Assembly: GCA_002342805.1 (NCBI GenBank)
Contig: DDQW01000067.1
Span: forward strand, 9,973-73,972
Direction: 5' to 3'
DNA length: 64,000 nucleotides
DNA from: Clostridiales bacterium UBA2432
GTDB taxonomy: Bacteria; Bacillota; Clostridia; Lachnospirales; Vallitaleaceae
Shown one piece after another: positions 36,520 through 45,698 of the stretch (its first letter is position 1; every line of letters starts with the position of its first letter). Under the pieces are notes generated by a model, which made no database searches, had not been told where the DNA came from, and saw only the letters and a list, made by a program, of their open reading frames with translations. A program made the translations under genes and the position numbers.

Positions 36520-37830
36520 ATGGAAAAAATAATTAAAGATATTGAAGAATTAACAAAAAAATATCAATCCGATGTCATTGACTTTTGTCAGAGGCTAATA
36601 CGCGTACCTGCCCTCTCAGGTGAAGAAAAAGAAGTGGCAGACCTCTATCTCGAAGAGATGAAAAAATTAGAGTTTGACCATATCTTACGTGATGAATGGG
36701 GAAATGTTATCGGCATTGTTGAAGGCAATGAACCCGGACCGACAATTATGTATAATGCCCACTTAGACCACGTCGATACCGGAGACATCTCTGAATGGGG
36801 CGGCTATGATCCCTATGGAGCTGAGATAGATATTAATCAAATGGAAAATCAAGACTGTGATGGATATGAACAAGTTGAAGTTATACATGGGCGAGCGGCA
36901 GCAGATGTAAAAGCTGGGGGTGCTTGTCAGATATATTCAGGTAAAATTCTATCAGATCTTAAGAAAAAAGGCTATCCGGTAAAAGGGCGTTATATGTTTA
37001 CAGGTGTTGTTCTCGAAGAACCGGCTGAACAATTAGGAATGATAAAACTGATTGAAGAGACTTTACCCAAAGAAGGATTAGAATTTGATGGCGTTGTCTC
37101 CTGTGAAGCGACATCACTCAAGATATATCTAGGACATCGTGGTCGCGTTGAGCTTAAGGTTACCCTATCCGGGGTCACATCCCATGGAAGTGCTCCATGG
37201 TTAGGCATTAATGCCGTCAACAAATCAACCAAGTTCATCGACCAAGTCGAAGCATATATAAAAGAAAACCACAAAACAGATAAGGACTTAGGCGATTCAA
37301 GTATCGCTTTGACAATTATTGACTGTACGCCGGGGGCTATGTGCATTGTTCCGGATCGTTGCAATATAACCTATGATCGTCGCTTTGTCCCAGGAGAAAC
37401 TTACGACAAATGTGTTGAAGAAATCCAAAAAATAATCGATGATTTATCAGCAAAAGATCCTGATTTTAGAGCAACTGTAGAGATCGCAACCGTACCAAGG
37501 ACGACCTATACGGGAAAAACAGTTGCCGTTCCTAATGTGAAAGAAGCCTGGAAAATAAGCAAAGAGCATCCATTTACCATGGCGGCGTCTCAGGGTATAT
37601 CAAAACTTGGACAAGCCGTAAAATATGGATATTGGGATTTTGGAACTGACTTATCCGTTGTTGCCGGACGATATCATAAACCGGCCATTGGATACTCACC
37701 AATGCAAGAATTTTATTGCCACCGACCCATTGATAAGGTGCGTATTGATTACATGTTGAAAGCACTTGCAGGGAATGTTGGTATTTACCAAGAACTTGTT
37801 GAATTAAGTCAAGAAGCGTTTCAATTATAA
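36520..37830 (+). CDS. M20-family hydrolase, YgeY-like (paralogue 1)
   Basis: 436 residues. Zinc-site motifs of the M20 fold: YNAHLDHVDTGD (His, Asp), GRAAADVKAGG (bridging Asp), the Glu pair in VLEEPAEQ, SCEATS, and a C-terminal His in CHRPIDKVR. The dimerisation-domain motif SGVTSHGSAPW is clear. YgeY-type enzymes are annotated as selenium-metabolism-linked hydrolases of unclear function. Beside a dihydropyrimidinase, a carbamoyl-beta-amino-acid amidohydrolase (beta-ureidopropionase) role is the best guess. Tandem with a close paralogue. Confidence 0.85.
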   Translation: MEKIIKDIEELTKKYQSDVIDFCQRLIRVPALSGEEKEVADLYLEEMKKLEFDHILRDEWGNVIGIVEGNEPGPTIMYNAHLDHVDTGDISEWGGYDPYGAEIDINQMENQDCDGYEQVEVIHGRAAADVKAGGACQIYSGKILSDLKKKGYPVKGRYMFTGVVLEEPAEQLGMIKLIEETLPKEGLEFDGVVSCEATSLKIYLGHRGRVELKVTLSGVTSHGSAPWLGINAVNKSTKFIDQVEAYIKENHKTDKDLGDSSIALTIIDCTPGAMCIVPDRCNITYDRRFVPGETYDKCVEEIQKIIDDLSAKDPDFRATVEIATVPRTTYTGKTVAVPNVKEAWKISKEHPFTMAASQGISKLGQAVKYGYWDFGTDLSVVAGRYHKPAIGYSPMQEFYCHRPIDKVRIDYMLKALAGNVGIYQELVELSQEAFQL

Positions 37831-37851
37831 GCAAAGAAAGGTGTGAAATAA

Positions 37852-39171
37852 ATGCGTAAGAAAATTTATGAAGCTATTAGCGAATTATCAGACGAACTCT
37901 ATGAAGATATGATTAAATTTACCCAAAAACTGATTCAGACACCAAGTATAAGTGGTGAAGAAAAAGTTGTTGCCGATTTGAACATGGCCGAAATGAAAAA
38001 ATTAGGCTATGACGATATGTTTAGAGATGATCAAGGAAACGTTGTAGGAATTGTTAAAGGAAGCCAAGACGGTCCAACGATTATGTATAACTCCCATATG
38101 GACCATGTAAGTCCAGGCGACACGAATAATTGGGAAGGCTATGAGCCTTATGGCGGACTTATTGATATCTGTCAGGTAGATACACAAGAAAAAGAAGGTG
38201 AGCAGGCTGAGTGTATTCATGGACGTGCAGCCTCTGATGTCAAAGCTGGTGAAGCCGTTCAAATCTATGCCGGTGGATTACTGGTCAAATTAAAAGAAAA
38301 AGGATTCCCCATAAAAGGTGATTTTATGTTTACCGGTGTTGTTCAGGAAGAACCTGCAGAAATGGTCGGTATGCTACACCTCATCGATAAGACATTAGCA
38401 GAAAAAGGTTTAAGCTATGACGCAATGGTTTCGTCAGAAGCAACATCTTTAAAAGTATATTGTGGACATCGTGGCCGAATCGAGATGCTAGCTACCGTAT
38501 ATGGTCGAACATCTCACGGAAGTGCTCCTTGGCTAGGGGTCAATGCAATCTATAAAGCTATTCCTCTGATTACAAAAATAAAAGATGAACTCTATCCATC
38601 ATTACCTAAAGACAGCGAATTGGGTCAAGCATCCATCTCTTTAAATATTATTGAATGTTCACCCGGAGCCCTTTCAATCGTACCAGATAAATGTATGCTA
38701 TCCATTGATCGACGAACGCTTCCCGGAGAAACAACAGCAAGCGCCTTAAAAGAGATACAAGATATTATCGATGCGCTTGCCAAGGACGACCCTGAATTTA
38801 AAGCCGATGTTGTGGTGAAAAAAGCACTCGAAGTCTCCTATACAGGTATGGAATTTCAAGCAGAAAAAGTTATGAGTCCATGGAAAATATCAACAGAACA
38901 TGCCTTTGTTAAAGCAGCAAGTGCAGGGTTAGAAGGCATTGGACAAGAGGTTAAATATGGCTATTGGGACTTTGGTACGGATGCAAGTAAAACTTGTGGC
39001 ATTGACCGTAAGCCGACCATTGGTTATTCGCCGATGCAGGAACAATACGCACATACACCCTATGATAAAGTTCGAACTGACTTTATGAAGAAGGGACTTG
39101 AAGGTAATGTTGCTATTTTTCTTAACGTGACCGAAGCTGATGCAAGAGCGTTTGAAAAAGTTAAATGGTAA
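37852..39171 (+). CDS. M20-family hydrolase, YgeY-like (paralogue 2)
   Basis: 439 residues, clearly homologous to the gene before it over its full length (YNSHMDHVSPGD, GRAASDVKAGE, VQEEPAEMVG, SSEATS, YGRTSHGSAPW, GYSPMQEQYAHTPYDKVR). All metal ligands are kept, so both copies should be active. They may split substrates (carbamoyl-beta-alanine versus carbamoyl-3-aminoisobutyrate) or form a heterodimer; sequence alone cannot tell. Start preceded by AAAGGTGTG, with 21 nt between the two genes. Confidence 0.85.
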   Translation: MRKKIYEAISELSDELYEDMIKFTQKLIQTPSISGEEKVVADLNMAEMKKLGYDDMFRDDQGNVVGIVKGSQDGPTIMYNSHMDHVSPGDTNNWEGYEPYGGLIDICQVDTQEKEGEQAECIHGRAASDVKAGEAVQIYAGGLLVKLKEKGFPIKGDFMFTGVVQEEPAEMVGMLHLIDKTLAEKGLSYDAMVSSEATSLKVYCGHRGRIEMLATVYGRTSHGSAPWLGVNAIYKAIPLITKIKDELYPSLPKDSELGQASISLNIIECSPGALSIVPDKCMLSIDRRTLPGETTASALKEIQDIIDALAKDDPEFKADVVVKKALEVSYTGMEFQAEKVMSPWKISTEHAFVKAASAGLEGIGQEVKYGYWDFGTDASKTCGIDRKPTIGYSPMQEQYAHTPYDKVRTDFMKKGLEGNVAIFLNVTEADARAFEKVKW

Positions 39172-39201
39172 CCAATGACGAAGTTGGTAAGGAGGTAGAC
39201 C

Positions 39202-40611
39202 ATGGATTTAATTATAAAAAATGGAACAATCGTCACATCTAGTGAAATATATAAAGCAGATATCGGTATTTTTAATGGTCGGATTGTTGCTATTGGAGAA
39301 ACATTAACATCTGATGGGGCCATAGTGGTTGATGCAACCGATAAGATGGTACTCCCAGGAGCCATTGATGTGCATACCCATTTGGCAATGCCCTTTGGCG
39401 GGACAGTATCAGCAGATTCTTATTTAGCAGGTACTCGCGCTGCAGCCTGTGGAGGAGTAACGACAGTATTTGACTATCCCATGCAACGAAAAGGTATGTC
39501 GATTAAGGAAGTTATTGATTCCAAAAAAGCAATCTGTGAAGAAGAAGCATGTATCGATTATGCATTTCATTGTATTATTACAGACCTAAATGATGGTGAG
39601 ATTATCGATGAGATGGAATCGGCAGTACAAGATGGAATCACAAGTTTTAAATGTTTTTTCGTTTATAAAAAAGAAGGTATGATGGTGGATGACGGAACCT
39701 TTGCCCGACTATTGCTAAAAGCCAAAGAAGTTGGAGCAATGATTAATCTACATGCAGAAAATCCGGATTTAATTGACTATTATGTGAATCAATTTAAAGC
39801 AGAAGGTAAACTGTCCCCTTGGTATCATTATTTGAGCCGACCGGAGTTTGTTGAGGCAGAAGCAGATAAGCGCGCGGTTCATTGGGCGAAGCACCTTAAA
39901 GCACCTCTTTACATTGTACATATGGCTAATAAAGAAGGACTTGAAGCAGTAATAGAAGCCAAAAAGGAAGGGAATAATGATATCTATGTCGAGACATGTC
40001 CACAGTACTTAGAATTTACAAATGCGGTCTATAAACGTGAAGACGGACGCAACTTTGTGTGTTCCCCACCTATGAAAGGACAAGAAAGTCAAGATGCATT
40101 ATGGAAGGCAATTAAAAACGGGGATATTGATGTTGTAGCAACAGACCATTGTCCTTTCCAATCCTATGAAAAAGATTGGGGAAAAGACGACTTTACAAAA
40201 ATTCCCAACGGATGTGCCGGCGTCGAAAATTTATATCCATATATGCTCTCAGCAGCAGGTGAGGGGAAGATTACCTATAATCGAGCAGTCGAACTTTGTT
40301 CGACAAACCCGGCCAAAATTTTTGGTTGTACCCATAAAGGCCATATTGCAGTAGGTAAGGATGCAGATATTGTTATTTATGATCCTCAAAAAGAATTCAC
40401 CATATCTGTGGATACCATGCACTCCGATTATGATCATACAATATGGGAAGGAAAAACGCTCAAGGGGTATCCGGTGCAAACCTACTCACGAGGAAAACTT
40501 GTCTATGACAATGAACATTTTGTTGGAGAACCCGGATGGGGACAATTCATTCAACGCGCAAGGAGGATGTCCAATGAAGAAAAAAACAATATCTCGAGTG
40601 ACCGCAGCTGA
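39202..40611 (+). CDS. hydA: Dihydropyrimidinase / D-hydantoinase
   Basis: 469 residues, cyclic amidohydrolase. Metal motif DVHTHL near residue 57, the region around the bridging lysine SFKCFFVYK near 150, His ligands in NLHAEN and YIVHMA, and Asp in ATDHCPF. It opens the ring of dihydrouracil or dihydrothymine to the carbamoyl-beta-amino acid. AAGGAGG before the ATG. Its last 38 bases overlap the PreA-like gene. Confidence 0.92.
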   Translation: MDLIIKNGTIVTSSEIYKADIGIFNGRIVAIGETLTSDGAIVVDATDKMVLPGAIDVHTHLAMPFGGTVSADSYLAGTRAAACGGVTTVFDYPMQRKGMSIKEVIDSKKAICEEEACIDYAFHCIITDLNDGEIIDEMESAVQDGITSFKCFFVYKKEGMMVDDGTFARLLLKAKEVGAMINLHAENPDLIDYYVNQFKAEGKLSPWYHYLSRPEFVEAEADKRAVHWAKHLKAPLYIVHMANKEGLEAVIEAKKEGNNDIYVETCPQYLEFTNAVYKREDGRNFVCSPPMKGQESQDALWKAIKNGDIDVVATDHCPFQSYEKDWGKDDFTKIPNGCAGVENLYPYMLSAAGEGKITYNRAVELCSTNPAKIFGCTHKGHIAVGKDADIVIYDPQKEFTISVDTMHSDYDHTIWEGKTLKGYPVQTYSRGKLVYDNEHFVGEPGWGQFIQRARRMSNEEKNNISSDRS

Positions 40612-42073
40612 AGCCATCGATACTTGTCTTATGTGCTATAAGACACCTTGTACAGAAGCTTGTCCACAAGGACTAGATCCTGCTCGAGTAATTCGCGCAT
40701 TACGATTTAAAAATACATGGGGAGCAGCAAATCGAGCACCGGACGAAGATGTGTGTATGCGTTGTGATACAAAAAGTTGTATGGAGGCTTGTTTAAAAGG
40801 AAAAATCAATAATTCGGTAGAGATTGATAAACTGATGACCTATAGTGGCCATTTAGATAAAAGTTATAATAAGAAAAAACTGAGCATTAATTTTTTGGGA
40901 TTTGAATGTGAAAATCCATTTATTCTTTCATCATCTGTCGTAGCAAGTAACTATGAAATGGTTGCAAAAGCATTTGAAATGGGATGGGGAGGCGTTGCAT
41001 TTAAAACTATCGGAACCTTTATTCCTAAAGAGGTATCCCCCAGATTTACTACAGACGGAGAGTATGGAAAAGCCTTTCGTGGATTTAAGAATATTGAACA
41101 AATATCGGACCATTCACTTGAAGAAAACATTGTGTTTTTAAAAAAGCTAAAGAAAAATTATCCATCGAAGCTTATCATCGTTTCCATATTAGGAACAGAT
41201 GAAAAGGAATGGACATATTTAGCAAAGGTTATGACAGAAGCCGGAGTGGATATGATTGAATGTAATTTCTCTTGCCCCCACATGGCTGGGGATGGATTAG
41301 GGTCAGATGTTGGTCAAGACCCGGAATTAGTTGGTAAATATACCGCAGCGACGCGACGTGGAACCCATTTACCGATTATAGCAAAAATGACGCCGAATAT
41401 AGGAAACATGGAGATTCCCGCAATTGCAGCTGTTGAAAATGGTGCAGATGGGATTGCAGCGATTAATACAATCAAAAGCATTATGAATGTGAATCTGGAT
41501 GATTTTAGTTCAGAACCAAATGTTGAAGGAAAATCGGCAATAGGCGGTTATTCAGGAAATGCAGTTAAACCCATCGCATTAAGATTTGTTCACGACATGA
41601 AAAAACACGATAAGCTTGCCGATGTTCCAATTAGCGGTATGGGTGGAATTGAAACGTGGAAAGATGCAGCTGAATTTATTGCACTAGGATGTACCAATTT
41701 ACAAGTAACGACATCTGTGATGCAGTATGGATACCGAGTAATCGAAGATTTGATTGATGGATTATCGACATATTTAGGTGAAAAAGGATTTGAAAATTTA
41801 GACGCCTTCGTTGGAAATGCACTTGAACATATTCTACCTGCAGATTGCCTAAATCGTCGAAGTATTGTATATCCAAAATTTGACCGGAAAAAATGCATTG
41901 GTTGCGGACGATGCTACATATCGTGCTATGACGGTGGACATCAAGCAATTGCAATGGACGGCAAGGGAAATCCAAGCTTAATACCGGACAAATGTGTTGG
42001 TTGTCATCTATGTAAGGTTGTGTGTCCGGCAGAAGCTATTAGCGCCGGAAAACGTATGGAGGTTATTTTATGA
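40574..42073 (+). CDS. preA: PreA-like dihydropyrimidine dehydrogenase with extra N-terminal Fe-S domain
   Basis: 499 residues from ATG 40574, with AGGAGG at 40561; the longer frame from 40361 is an overlap with hydA. Residues ~12-75 hold two cysteine clusters (CLMCYKTPCTEACP, CMRCDTKSCMEACL) like the N-terminal region of animal DPD. Then comes an FMN-binding DHOD-type barrel (NFSCPH, GQDPELV, GGIETWKDAAEF), and two 4Fe-4S motifs at the C-terminus (CIGCGRCYISC, CVGCHLCKVVCP). It would reduce uracil or thymine. No FAD/NADH subunit (PreT) is encoded nearby, so the electron donor is open. Confidence 0.88.
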   Translation: MKKKTISRVTAAEAIDTCLMCYKTPCTEACPQGLDPARVIRALRFKNTWGAANRAPDEDVCMRCDTKSCMEACLKGKINNSVEIDKLMTYSGHLDKSYNKKKLSINFLGFECENPFILSSSVVASNYEMVAKAFEMGWGGVAFKTIGTFIPKEVSPRFTTDGEYGKAFRGFKNIEQISDHSLEENIVFLKKLKKNYPSKLIIVSILGTDEKEWTYLAKVMTEAGVDMIECNFSCPHMAGDGLGSDVGQDPELVGKYTAATRRGTHLPIIAKMTPNIGNMEIPAIAAVENGADGIAAINTIKSIMNVNLDDFSSEPNVEGKSAIGGYSGNAVKPIALRFVHDMKKHDKLADVPISGMGGIETWKDAAEFIALGCTNLQVTTSVMQYGYRVIEDLIDGLSTYLGEKGFENLDAFVGNALEHILPADCLNRRSIVYPKFDRKKCIGCGRCYISCYDGGHQAIAMDGKGNPSLIPDKCVGCHLCKVVCPAEAISAGKRMEVIL

Positions 42074-42840
42074 ATGTACCGGAACTGCAAATAAAAAACG
42101 TAAGCAAAACATATACCAATAACAATGGAGAAGAAATCCATGCACTTACCGATGTAAGTTTAGATATCCGCGAAGGAGAATTCATCTGCTTGTTAGGACC
42201 GTCGGGATGCGGAAAAAGTACCCTGCTTCGAATTATTGCCGATCTCTTAGAGCCCACTACAGGTCAAGTATCCATTCACGGTTTAACACCAAGGGAAACC
42301 CGATTACAACAAAAATATGGCATTGTTTTTCAACAACCGGTACTTTATGACTGGCGTAATGTTCGCCGTAACGTGTGTATGCCTATGGAGATTATTGGAG
42401 TTCCCAAGAGTGAAAGAACGGCTCGAATTGACCGTATGTTAGATTTGGTTGGACTTGAAAAATTCGGGTTAAAATATCCCTTTGAACTATCCGGAGGTAT
42501 GCAACAACGTGTAGGTATTGCAAGAGCATTAGCCTTAGAACCAGAGATTCTTCTTATGGATGAGCCTTTTTCAGCATTGGATGAATTTACTCGAGAAAAA
42601 CTCAATGAAGATTTGCTTGCGATTTGGGGAAAGACAAAGACAACAATTATTTTTGTTACCCATAATATTCCTGAATCTATCTTTTTATCTGATCGTGTTG
42701 TTGTATTATCACCGCATCCGGGAAGAGTATCTGCTGTTGTAGATATAGATTTACCGAGACCAAGAACAGCAGCACTAAGAGAATCCCCGGAATTTTATAA
42801 CTATATAGCAAAAATCAGGCATAGTTTTGAGGGGGTGTGA
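42070..42840 (+). CDS. ABC transporter ATP-binding protein, SsuB/TauB type
   Basis: 256 residues. Walker A GPSGCGKST, Q-loop VFQQPVLYDWR, signature LSGGMQQRVG, Walker B ILLMDEPFSALDE, H-loop VTHNIPES. Belongs to the nitrate/sulfonate/taurine/pyrimidine-precursor importer group. Overlaps the preA stop by four bases, so it is part of the same transcript; the cargo is presumably a pyrimidine. Confidence 0.93.
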   Translation: MNVPELQIKNVSKTYTNNNGEEIHALTDVSLDIREGEFICLLGPSGCGKSTLLRIIADLLEPTTGQVSIHGLTPRETRLQQKYGIVFQQPVLYDWRNVRRNVCMPMEIIGVPKSERTARIDRMLDLVGLEKFGLKYPFELSGGMQQRVGIARALALEPEILLMDEPFSALDEFTREKLNEDLLAIWGKTKTTIIFVTHNIPESIFLSDRVVVLSPHPGRVSAVVDIDLPRPRTAALRESPEFYNYIAKIRHSFEGV

Positions 42841-42842
42841 GT

Positions 42843-43640
42843 ATGGAATTAACCAGAAAAGACCGCCGTATCGTAACCGGAGTATGGCTCCTTAGCATTA
42901 TCGTTTTGTGGGAACTCCTATCCGCTTTTTTATTATATGTGGTTCAAGATAATATGGCTTCATCTAAATTACCCTTTCCTCATGACGTTCTTATGACCTT
43001 TATCAGCGAATGGCAAACCCTCCTTGTAGCAGGGATAGTCACCTTATCTCGAGCAGGTCTCGGATTTACAATTGGTGGTCTAATCGGAATCACCTTAGCC
43101 GTTATTATGAGTCTTTCAAAAGTTGCAGAAAAGATTGCCTTTCCATATCTCATTGTATCTCAGATGATACCGGTACTTGGATTGGCACCGATTATTTTTA
43201 ATATTGTAAGAGATATGAATATGTCTCGTATTGTTATTGCTGCTTATATCACCTTTTTTCCCGTAGCTGTTAATATGCTCAGTGGTTTTAAAAGCGTTGA
43301 AGAAGAAAAGAAAGAACTCATGCGTTCCATTGCAGCGAATCGAGTGGACATTTATCTAAAACTGATGTTTCCTTATTCCTTGCCCTATTTATTTACAGGA
43401 CTTAAAATTGCAGCCCCAATGGCGGTAACAGCTTCTATTTTAGTTGATATGTTAGGTTCCAAAAGCGGTATCGGAGTGAAGATTCTTTATTCACTGTATT
43501 CCAGCTCTTTTGATATATTTTGGGCATCTGTATTTACAAGTGCATTTATGGGAATCCTTAGTTATAATATCGTTATTTTTGCTGAACGTCTTATGATTCC
43601 ATGGAAAAACGTAACAACGACGAAAGTAGGTGATAAATAA
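42843..43640 (+). CDS. ABC transporter permease, SsuC/TauC type (1)
   Basis: About 265 residues, six membrane helices, BPD_transp_1 fold; the EAA-type loop is around AANRVDIYLKLMFPYSLPYLFTG. ATG 42843 chosen, five bases after GGGGGTG. The stop overlaps the second permease by one base. Two different permeases suggest a heterodimeric channel. Confidence 0.9.
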   Translation: MELTRKDRRIVTGVWLLSIIVLWELLSAFLLYVVQDNMASSKLPFPHDVLMTFISEWQTLLVAGIVTLSRAGLGFTIGGLIGITLAVIMSLSKVAEKIAFPYLIVSQMIPVLGLAPIIFNIVRDMNMSRIVIAAYITFFPVAVNMLSGFKSVEEEKKELMRSIAANRVDIYLKLMFPYSLPYLFTGLKIAAPMAVTASILVDMLGSKSGIGVKILYSLYSSSFDIFWASVFTSAFMGILSYNIVIFAERLMIPWKNVTTTKVGDK

Positions 43641-44407
43641 TGCGAGAACGTATAATGCGATTTTTTTGGCCGATCTCTTTTGGTATTTTGCTTTTACTTT
43701 TATGGGAATTCGGAGTAGTGCATCACTTACTTGATTTAAAATCTTTCCAATTGCCGGTTCCGTCAGAAATTGCAACAAGCTTATTTGAAAACTATAAACA
43801 AGCCTTTCGTGATATGTTTATCACGGTTAGTGGCGCACTTATAGGACTTGCTATCGGCTCATTTTTAGGATTTTCTATTGCAGTGGTAGCGACCATTTTT
43901 CCAAAATGGGGATTTGGAGGAATGATTTTGGTAACTGCCCTTAATGCGGTTCCAATTGTTGCTCTATCGCCAATTATGAATCTTTGGTTTAGAACAGGAA
44001 TGTTACAAAAGATTGGTGTAGTAACCGTAGTGTGTATGGCAGCCATGGCGATTAATGCTTATTATGGTATGAATGATTTAAAACCATTTTCTATCGATTT
44101 AATGCATTCAGCTGCAGCTAGTCGCTGGCTCATCTTTAAAAAACTGCGTTTACCCAATTGTTTACCAAATGTATTTACAGCATTAAGAATAAATATTGCA
44201 TCTTCCATTATCGCGGCAATTATTAGTGAATATTTTGCAACATCAACCGCTGGATTGGGATTTGGAATCAAAGATAATTTGCGAAAAGCAGAAATGGCAA
44301 TGGGATGGTCCTATATTGTTGTTGCTTCCTTAGCCGGAGTTATCTTATATCTATTCATTGTTTTGGTAGAGCGCGATGTCATCAAATGGCACGCTTCACA
44401 AAGATAA
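43640..44407 (+). CDS. ABC transporter permease, SsuC/TauC type (2)
   Basis: 255 residues with about six helices. EAA loop around AAASRWLIFKKLRLPNCLPNVF and a GLGFGIKDN end motif. Partner of the preceding permease in the same importer. Coupled by a one-base overlap. Confidence 0.9.
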   Translation: MRERIMRFFWPISFGILLLLLWEFGVVHHLLDLKSFQLPVPSEIATSLFENYKQAFRDMFITVSGALIGLAIGSFLGFSIAVVATIFPKWGFGGMILVTALNAVPIVALSPIMNLWFRTGMLQKIGVVTVVCMAAMAINAYYGMNDLKPFSIDLMHSAAASRWLIFKKLRLPNCLPNVFTALRINIASSIIAAIISEYFATSTAGLGFGIKDNLRKAEMAMGWSYIVVASLAGVILYLFIVLVERDVIKWHASQR

Positions 44408-44442
44408 ATCAACGATTTTTTGAATTAGAAAGGAAGATAATT

Positions 44443-45549
44443 ATGAAGAAGAAAATAATGACGTTACTATTAGCATTGACCATGATTTTATCACTCGCAC
44501 TAACACTAACAGGATGTACAACAGAAGAGGCATCATCATCTGACGGCGCCGCGTCAACACAAGCAGAGACAGCATCTGTTGAGGAGGCAGAAGAAACAGC
44601 TGAAGAGCCAACGGAAGAACCTCAAGAACTTGTTGACATGACCTTACAGTTAAAATGGCTACCTCAATCTCAGTTCATGGGATACTACGTTGCCCAAGAA
44701 AAAGGTTATTATGAAGACGAAGGAATCAATATAGAAATACTTCCTGGTGGAAGTGATATTATTCCGGAGCAACAAGTATATAATGGTGTAGCAGATGTTG
44801 GTGTAACATGGGTTTCAAGTTTGTTGAAATATCAGTCTCAAGGGTGGGAATTAGTCCACGTGGGACAGCCATTTCAAAAGTCAGCTATGTTATTGGTATC
44901 TAAAGCAGAGGCAGGAATAGAATCACCGGCAGATCTTGCAGGAAAGAAGGTATCTAATTGGTTTGGCGGTAATGAATATGAGATTCTTGCATTGCTTGAA
45001 TCAAACGGATTAACGCCAGGTGAAGATCTAGAACTTGTTCAACAGGACTTTACTATGAATCAGCTAATGAATGATGAAGTGGATGCTGCATCAGCCATGA
45101 CCTACAATGAGTATGGATTATTATTAGGAGCAGGCTATACAAACGACGAACTAAATGTGCTAGATATGAATGATGAAGGCGTGGCCATGTTACAAGATTG
45201 TCTGTTTGTAAGTGAAGAGTGGATTGCAGAGAATGAAGACCTCTACGTTCGATTCTTACGCGCATCAATAAAAGGCTGGGCAGATGCAAGTGCAAATCCG
45301 GATGCAGCAGGTGAAGTTGTATACAATGTAGATCAATCTGTATCCAAAGAACATCAAATCTATATGGCAGGTGAGATTGCAAAACTCGTGGTACCGGAAG
45401 GTTTTGACCCGGCAAACATCGGTTATACAGATATGGAAGCTATGCAACAAACAGCTGATCTAGCATTAGAGTATGGCTTGTTATCAGAAGAAGCAGACTT
45501 AAGTGAAGCTTTTGTAAACATAAGCTATTGGGAAAGTGCAACCAAATAA
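44443..45549 (+). CDS. NMT1/THI5-like substrate-binding lipoprotein
   Basis: 368 residues from ATG 44443 behind AAAGGAAG; the longer frame from 44305 lies inside the permease gene. Signal peptide with lipobox LTGC (Cys25), then an acidic, Ser/Ala-rich linker to about residue 65, then the binding domain starting LQLKWLPQSQFMGYYVA. This opening is typical of NMT1/THI5 proteins that bind pyrimidine-like ligands (ThiY) or riboflavin. It would capture the pyrimidine for the importer. Last gene of the operon. Confidence 0.92.
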   Translation: MKKKIMTLLLALTMILSLALTLTGCTTEEASSSDGAASTQAETASVEEAEETAEEPTEEPQELVDMTLQLKWLPQSQFMGYYVAQEKGYYEDEGINIEILPGGSDIIPEQQVYNGVADVGVTWVSSLLKYQSQGWELVHVGQPFQKSAMLLVSKAEAGIESPADLAGKKVSNWFGGNEYEILALLESNGLTPGEDLELVQQDFTMNQLMNDEVDAASAMTYNEYGLLLGAGYTNDELNVLDMNDEGVAMLQDCLFVSEEWIAENEDLYVRFLRASIKGWADASANPDAAGEVVYNVDQSVSKEHQIYMAGEIAKLVVPEGFDPANIGYTDMEAMQQTADLALEYGLLSEEADLSEAFVNISYWESATK

Positions 45550-45600
45550 GGAAGCAAAACCTCAAGAACACAGTCATATGCTTTTGACCACAGGTGGATA
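45544..45600 (-). pseudogene. Fragment of an SGNH hydrolase gene (C-terminal end)
   Basis: 48 of 57 bases match 46347-46403, the 3' end of the SGNH hydrolase gene, ungapped and in the same orientation. On the minus strand it reads IHLWSKAYDCVLEVLLPYL, against IHLWPKAYARVLEVLLPYL in the intact gene. Five of the nine differences are silent third-position changes, so it once evolved as a coding sequence. Only this remnant is left, ending in the last codons of the binding-protein gene. Confidence 0.75.
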
Positions 45601-45620
45601 GAATAGGGGTCTAGAACTGT

Positions 45621-45657
45621 AAAAAAAGTGTGAACAGAAATTGTTCACACTTTTTTT
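45621..45657 (+). terminator. Intrinsic terminator after the pyrimidine operon
   Basis: Stem AGTGTGAACA / TGTTCACACT (45627-45636 with 45642-45651) with flanking A7 and T7 that extend the pairing. Usable in both directions. Confidence 0.92.
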
Positions 45658-45666
45658 GGTATAAAC

Positions 45667-45694
45667 TTGAAAAAAAAAACAGGAGTGATATAAT
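45667..45694 (+). promoter_or_regulatory. Promoter of the AbrB/RelE-like module
   Basis: -35 TTGAAA (45667-45672), 16-bp spacer, extended -10 TGA-TATAAT (45689-45694). Transcription would start at about 45701, within the first copies of the 8-bp repeat. Confidence 0.75.
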
Positions 45695-45698
45695 AATA

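Noticed and set aside
40361..40573. Longer PreA reading frame beginning inside the dihydropyrimidinase gene
   Set aside because: No ribosome binding site at 40361, and the extension reads the hydA sequence in another frame; AGGAGG stands before ATG 40574.
34022..45549. Selenium-dependent purine (xanthine/urate) degradation cluster
   Set aside because: YgeY, HydA and PreA-like genes also occur there, but no molybdenum hydroxylase, ygeW, ygeX or selenium genes are present in the window.
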